Shown here piece after piece: positions 40,446 to 43,610 of a stretch of DNA of 43,610 nucleotides. The notes below the pieces were generated by a model. That model had not been told where the DNA came from. It searched no databases and worked only from the letters and a program-made list of their open reading frames with translations. The stretch's first letter is position 1. Each line of letters opens with the position of its first letter. The stretch is from Mycobacterium sp. Its GTDB lineage: Bacteria; Actinomycetota; Actinomycetes; Mycobacteriales; Mycobacteriaceae. The stretch is taken from contig NZ_JAFBAR010000041.1 of NCBI RefSeq assembly GCF_019247635.1, positions 1-43,610 of the forward strand, given 5' to 3'. Both the position numbers and the translations under genes were made by a program.

Positions 40446-40898
40446 ATGTCTGACCAGTCAAACCAGCCGGACGCTTCCGCTGAGACCACGGCGCCTCCAT
40501 TGAAGGGATTTCTCGTCAGCGAGTCGGAGGACGAGGTCCGAGTGAAGGTGACCGGGGGGACGTGGACGTTTCGGCGCGGCGACGTCGCCCGAATATCCGC
40601 ATGGGAGGGTGACTTTGAGCTCGATGGCGGGCGGCCTGTTGCGGTCGACATTCGATCCGGAGCGTTGGGAGAGTTCACTCAGAGCATCCAGATCGAGGTG
40701 ACGGACCGCCCGATCACCCTTCCCGACGAGCCCTTTGACGCCACCCGCAACCGGGAGCTGAGCGCGCTGGCGGCGTCCTGGGCCGCCGACATGTCCCTCG
40801 ACCTGGCGTACACAGTTGCCGATGTGGAGTCATATACGTACTGCGAAACCAATAATGGTTACGACGGCACCGCATGCGACTGCGTGGACATGGAGTAG
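40446..40898 (+). CDS. Candidate graspetide precursor with long leader
   Basis: 150-residue protein encoded immediately before an MvdC/MvdD-type ATP-grasp ligase. Residues 1-18 are polar. Residues 19-90 look like a small beta domain (KGFLVSESEDEVRVKVTGGT, WTFRRGDVARISAWEGDFEL). Residues 93-120 (PDEPFDATRNREL, then ALAASWAADMSLDL) form a probable recognition helix. Residues 129-150 form a short tail with Thr131, Thr135 and Thr142 as possible hydroxyl donors, Glu134, Asp140, Asp145, Asp148 and Glu150 as acid partners, and Cys133, Cys144 and Cys146. A C-terminal core rich in Thr and Asp/Glu is what graspetide ligases modify. The leader is much longer than in microviridins, which is unusual. ATG 40446 has GAGGAG upstream. 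The stop overlaps the ligase start (TAGTG). Confidence 0.65.
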   Translation: MSDQSNQPDASAETTAPPLKGFLVSESEDEVRVKVTGGTWTFRRGDVARISAWEGDFELDGGRPVAVDIRSGALGEFTQSIQIEVTDRPITLPDEPFDATRNRELSALAASWAADMSLDLAYTVADVESYTYCETNNGYDGTACDCVDME

Positions 40899-41911
40899 TG
40901 GACCTCCCGGCGAATACCAGCGGCTCCGCGCTGATCGTCGCCGAAGCCGACGACCTGCACGCGGCCGCCATCTCCGTGGTACTGCGAAAGCACCACGGGG
41001 TCAATGCCATCCGCCTGGACCTGCATGACTTCCCCGGGCATGCTGGCAGCTTTCGGATGGGCCGCACGGCCGTCTTAAGTGACGTCGCGGGTATTGAACT
41101 GGACGAGGTTCAGTCGGTGTGGTGGCGCCGGCCGCGCCCGTGCGGAGTTCCTGCGAGCACGAACCCGTCCGACGATTCCTACCGGCAGGCCGAGTGCGAC
41201 ACCTTCATTCAAGGCCTGCTGATGTCGCTTCCGGTCCGCTGGGTCAACGATCCCAGAGCCGAGCGGATGGCCGCGCGGAAGATCGTTCAGCTAAGAGCCG
41301 CGCACCAGCATGGATTGCTGGTGCCGGAGACGCTCGTCACCAACGACCCCGACCATGCTCGAGCGTTCATCGAGTCGCGGCCGCGCGCCGTGGTGTGTAA
41401 GCGCGTCGGAACCACCAGGGAATTCTCTCCGACGCGGATCGTGACGGAACGGGACATCGCTCGGTTGAACTCGATCAGGTCGGCGCCGACCATATTCCAG
41501 GACTACGTCGAAGCGGAGGCCGATCTCCGGATCGCGTGGATCGGCGGACACGAATGCACCGTCCGAATCGACTCGCAGTCTGGGCTGGGCCGCGTCGACT
41601 CTCGACTCGACAGCTCCGTCGCTTTCTCGCCGTACCAACTGCCGCAATCGGTCAGCGACCCGCTCAGCGCGCTGATGAGGAGTCTCGGGCTGGTATTCGG
41701 AGTGATCGACATCCGGTTGGGCGCCGACGGCCAGCATTACTTCTTGGAAGTCAATCCGCAGGGCCAGTTCGCCTACATGGAAATCAAGACGGGCATGCCG
41801 ATTTTCGAGCGGCTCGCCGACCTGCTGGTCACCGGCGACCCCACCGCCGGCCTTCGTTCGAGTCAGTCTCGACGCCTCGGGCTGCGTCACGCCGGTTGCT
41901 GCGGATCATGA
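40898..41911 (+). CDS. ATP-grasp peptide ligase (MvdC/MvdD-like graspetide maturase)
   Basis: 337-residue ATP-grasp enzyme. The N-terminal domain carries ALIVAEADDLHAAAISVVL and the hallmark VWWRRPRP (about residues 74-81), matching the VWYRRP motif of MvdC/MvdD-type graspetide ligases. Next come WVNDP and AARKIVQLRAAHQHGLLVPE (substrate and lid), a nucleotide-contacting lysine near residue 168 (AVVCKRVG), FQDYVEAEADLRIAWIGG, and the Mg-binding FGVIDI (Asp271) and FLEVNPQGQ (Glu284, Asn286). Such enzymes phosphorylate side-chain carboxylates and form ester or amide links to Thr/Ser or Lys. Start GTG 40898 overlaps the precursor stop, implying coupled 1:1 expression. The DWR motif of MvdD is replaced by DSR. 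The C-terminus ends GCCGS. No acetyltransferase, protease, transporter or methyltransferase is adjacent. Confidence 0.88.
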   Translation: MDLPANTSGSALIVAEADDLHAAAISVVLRKHHGVNAIRLDLHDFPGHAGSFRMGRTAVLSDVAGIELDEVQSVWWRRPRPCGVPASTNPSDDSYRQAECDTFIQGLLMSLPVRWVNDPRAERMAARKIVQLRAAHQHGLLVPETLVTNDPDHARAFIESRPRAVVCKRVGTTREFSPTRIVTERDIARLNSIRSAPTIFQDYVEAEADLRIAWIGGHECTVRIDSQSGLGRVDSRLDSSVAFSPYQLPQSVSDPLSALMRSLGLVFGVIDIRLGADGQHYFLEVNPQGQFAYMEIKTGMPIFERLADLLVTGDPTAGLRSSQSRRLGLRHAGCCGS

Positions 41912-41969
41912 CGGTGGGGTCGACGACGTGTGTCGGACGAAGCGAGCTGCGATTGCTACTTTGAGAACA

Positions 41970-42440
41970 GTGGCCATCCAAGCATCGAGCGAAATCGTGA
42001 TCGACGCGTCCCCGGGCGTCATCATCGACGCGCTTGCCGACATGGACGCCGTGCCGACGTGGTCGTCGGTGCACAAGCGGGCGGAAGTCGTCGACACCCA
42101 CCCCGACGGGCGGCCGCATCATGTGAAGGTCACCATCAGGCTGATGGGAATCGTCGACACCGAACTGCTCGAGTACCACTGGGGTCCGGACTGGATAGTG
42201 TGGGACGCGAGGAAGACCCTCCAGCAACACGCCCAGCACGGTGAGTACAACCTGAGCCGCGAAGGCGACGACAAGACCCGGGTGCGGTTCACGCTCACTG
42301 TCGAACCCTCGGCGCCGCTGCCCGAATTCCTGGTCAATCGCGCCCGCAAGAAGATCCTTAACGCGGCGACGGAGGGACTGCGTCGTCGGGTGATGGGCGT
42401 GGGCCGACGGTCTAGCGGCGCAGCACCGCCAGACGCCTGA
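41970..42440 (+). CDS. SRPBCC protein, Rv0857-like
   Basis: 156-residue SRPBCC protein starting at GTG 41970 (AIQASSEIVIDASPGVIIDA). It shares most core segments with the paralogue at 38529: VHKRAEVVDTHPDGRPHHVK, EYHWGPDWIVWDARKT, ILNAATEGL. The longer reading from 41928 adds an unconserved segment. It overlaps the 3' end of the aminotransferase gene by 29 bases, tail to tail. Follows the ATP-grasp gene by 58 bases, but by ancestry belongs to the SRPBCC-far group. Confidence 0.87.
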   Translation: MAIQASSEIVIDASPGVIIDALADMDAVPTWSSVHKRAEVVDTHPDGRPHHVKVTIRLMGIVDTELLEYHWGPDWIVWDARKTLQQHAQHGEYNLSREGDDKTRVRFTLTVEPSAPLPEFLVNRARKKILNAATEGLRRRVMGVGRRSSGAAPPDA

Positions 42441-43581
42441 GCGCCTCGTCGATGGTGTCGTCCCTCTTGCAGAAGGTGAAGCGCACCAGGTGATTCCACA
42501 CGTCGATATGCGTGGCCGCGGGGTCGCAGAACGCCGACATCGGGATCGCGGCCACCCCGGTTTTTTCCGGTAGCTCCGCGCAGAAGGTCGTGCTGTCGTC
42601 GTAGCCCAGCGGGCGGGGATCGGCGCACAGAAAGTACGTGCCGTAGCTGTCGTGCACGGCGAAGCCGATGTCGCCCAAGCCCTGTGCGAGCCGATCACGG
42701 CGGTCCTGCAGGGTTTTGCGCAGGTGGGCGACCCAGGCGTCCTGGGTGTCCAGCGCCAGCGCCACCGCCGGCTGGAACGGCGCTCCGCCGACGTAGCTCA
42801 GATACTGTTTGGCCGCCCGCACAGCAGCGATGAGTTCGGCTGGGCCGCAAGCCCATCCGATCTTCCACCCCGTGCAGTTGAACATCTTCGCCGCGCTGGA
42901 GATGGTGACGGTGCGTTCGGCCATGCCGTCGAAGTTCGCCAAGGGCAGGTGGTGATGGCCGTCATACACCAGGTGCTCATAAACCTCGTCGGTGATCACC
43001 AAAAGATCTGCGGCTACTGCGATCTCGGCGATGGCGGCCAGCTCTGCCGAGTTGAGCACCATGCCGGTCGGGTTGTGGGGTGAGTTGACGATCAGCGCAC
43101 GGGTGCGCGGGGTGACCGCCTTGCGCAGCGCGTCGGTGTCCAGAGCGAAGCCGCGCCCGTCGGGGACCAGCGGCGCGGCCACCCGATGCGCGTCGGCCAT
43201 TGCCACCACTGGCGAGTAGGAGTCGTAGAACGGTTCGATCAGGACTACTTCCGAACCGGGTTCGACCAGGCCGAGCACCGCTGCGGCGATGGCCTCGGTG
43301 GCCCCGATCGTCACGAGCACCTCGGTGTCGGGGTCGTATTCGATGCCGAACCGCCGCTGGCGCTGTGCGGCGATCGCCTGTCGGAGTGGGGCTACGCCGA
43401 TGCCGGGCGGGTACTGATTGAGGCCGTCGGCGATGGCGTCCCGGGCGGCGTTGAGCATTTCCGGGGGGCCGTCCTCATCGGGAAAGCCCTGCCCGAGGTT
43501 GACCGCGCCGATACGCGCGGCCAGCGCCGACATCTCGGCGAACACCGTGGTCGCATACGGGCGCAGGCGCCGCACCGTCAT
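42412..43581 (-). CDS. dapC: PLP-dependent aminotransferase, DapC-like (Rv0858c homologue)
   Basis: 389-residue class I/II aminotransferase. Motifs: NLGQGFPDEDGPPEML at the N-terminus, NSPHNPTGMV (PLP phosphate and ring contacts), ITDEVYEHLVYDG (Asp contacting the PLP pyridine N) and SSAAKMFNCTGWKIGW with the Schiff-base lysine. By sequence and gene order it corresponds to M. tuberculosis Rv0858c, described as N-succinyldiaminopimelate aminotransferase in lysine/DAP synthesis. Some homologues are kynurenine or methionine aminotransferases, so the substrate is likely rather than certain. ATG 43581 begins the conserved TVRRLRPYATTVFAEM segment. Confidence 0.9.
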   Translation of the reverse strand: MTVRRLRPYATTVFAEMSALAARIGAVNLGQGFPDEDGPPEMLNAARDAIADGLNQYPPGIGVAPLRQAIAAQRQRRFGIEYDPDTEVLVTIGATEAIAAAVLGLVEPGSEVVLIEPFYDSYSPVVAMADAHRVAAPLVPDGRGFALDTDALRKAVTPRTRALIVNSPHNPTGMVLNSAELAAIAEIAVAADLLVITDEVYEHLVYDGHHHLPLANFDGMAERTVTISSAAKMFNCTGWKIGWACGPAELIAAVRAAKQYLSYVGGAPFQPAVALALDTQDAWVAHLRKTLQDRRDRLAQGLGDIGFAVHDSYGTYFLCADPRPLGYDDSTTFCAELPEKTGVAAIPMSAFCDPAATHIDVWNHLVRFTFCKRDDTIDEALRRLAVLRR

Positions 43582-43610
43582 GGTGGTCGAGCTTAAGGCC
43601 TGCTTTTCGC

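Noticed and set aside
1..43610. tRNA, rRNA, CRISPR arrays, intact insertion sequences or a plasmid/phage origin
   Set aside because: I looked for these and saw no supporting structure, repeats or transposase motifs.

Overview
The window is high-GC actinobacterial DNA that reads as a Mycobacterium, most likely a non-tuberculous species. Evidence: a complete yrbEA-yrbEB-mceA-F operon, Mce-associated (Mam) proteins, an LpqH-like lipoprotein, many FadE/FadD/P450 genes, frequent GTG starts and 4-bp ATGA/GTGA overlaps. The right end (about 35.2-43.6 kb) matches, gene for gene, the order I recall for M. tuberculosis Rv0853c-Rv0858c: keto-acid decarboxylase, SRPBCC, far, SRPBCC, SRPBCC, dapC-like aminotransferase. 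The exception is an extra block between the homologues of Rv0856 and Rv0857.

Region 1 (0.2-9.5 kb) is a lipid or steroid-type catabolic island. It holds an NAD-epimerase and a SnoaL-like protein, a divergent pair of acyl-CoA dehydrogenases, an SDR-ferredoxin-P450 operon, and an aldehyde dehydrogenase with a family III CoA-transferase. Region 2 (9.8-19.5 kb) is the mce importer operon. Region 3 (19.5-22.4 kb) holds a Mam pair on the opposite strand and small secreted proteins. Region 4 (22.5-28.2 kb) has a TetR gene with a perfect palindromic operator, an operon of two paralogous membrane proteins plus oxidase subunit III- and IV-like proteins without a catalytic subunit, and a divergent P450/TetR pair. 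Region 5 (28.2-34.4 kb) returns to catabolism: a crotonase, a lipoprotein, an amidohydrolase, an acyl-CoA ligase and a second Mam pair. A shared palindrome, GAGAATNNNATTCTC or close variants, lies in front of most catabolic operons on both sides of the mce genes. This suggests one regulon that imports a hydrophobic substrate, oxidises it and activates it with CoA.

Region 6 (35.0-43.6 kb) is the conserved Rv0853c-Rv0858c-like segment. Between its two most similar SRPBCC paralogues sits a three-gene operon (39.8-41.9 kb): a zinc-ribbon protein, a 150-residue protein with a short Thr/Asp/Cys-rich C-terminal tail, and an ATP-grasp ligase of the MvdC/MvdD type. I read this as a graspetide (omega-ester or omega-amide RiPP) biosynthetic system. 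It is the best candidate here for an undescribed biological system.

No tRNA, rRNA, CRISPR array, intact insertion sequence or replication origin was seen. Product calls rest on motif recognition by eye and on remembered family features. No database search was run.
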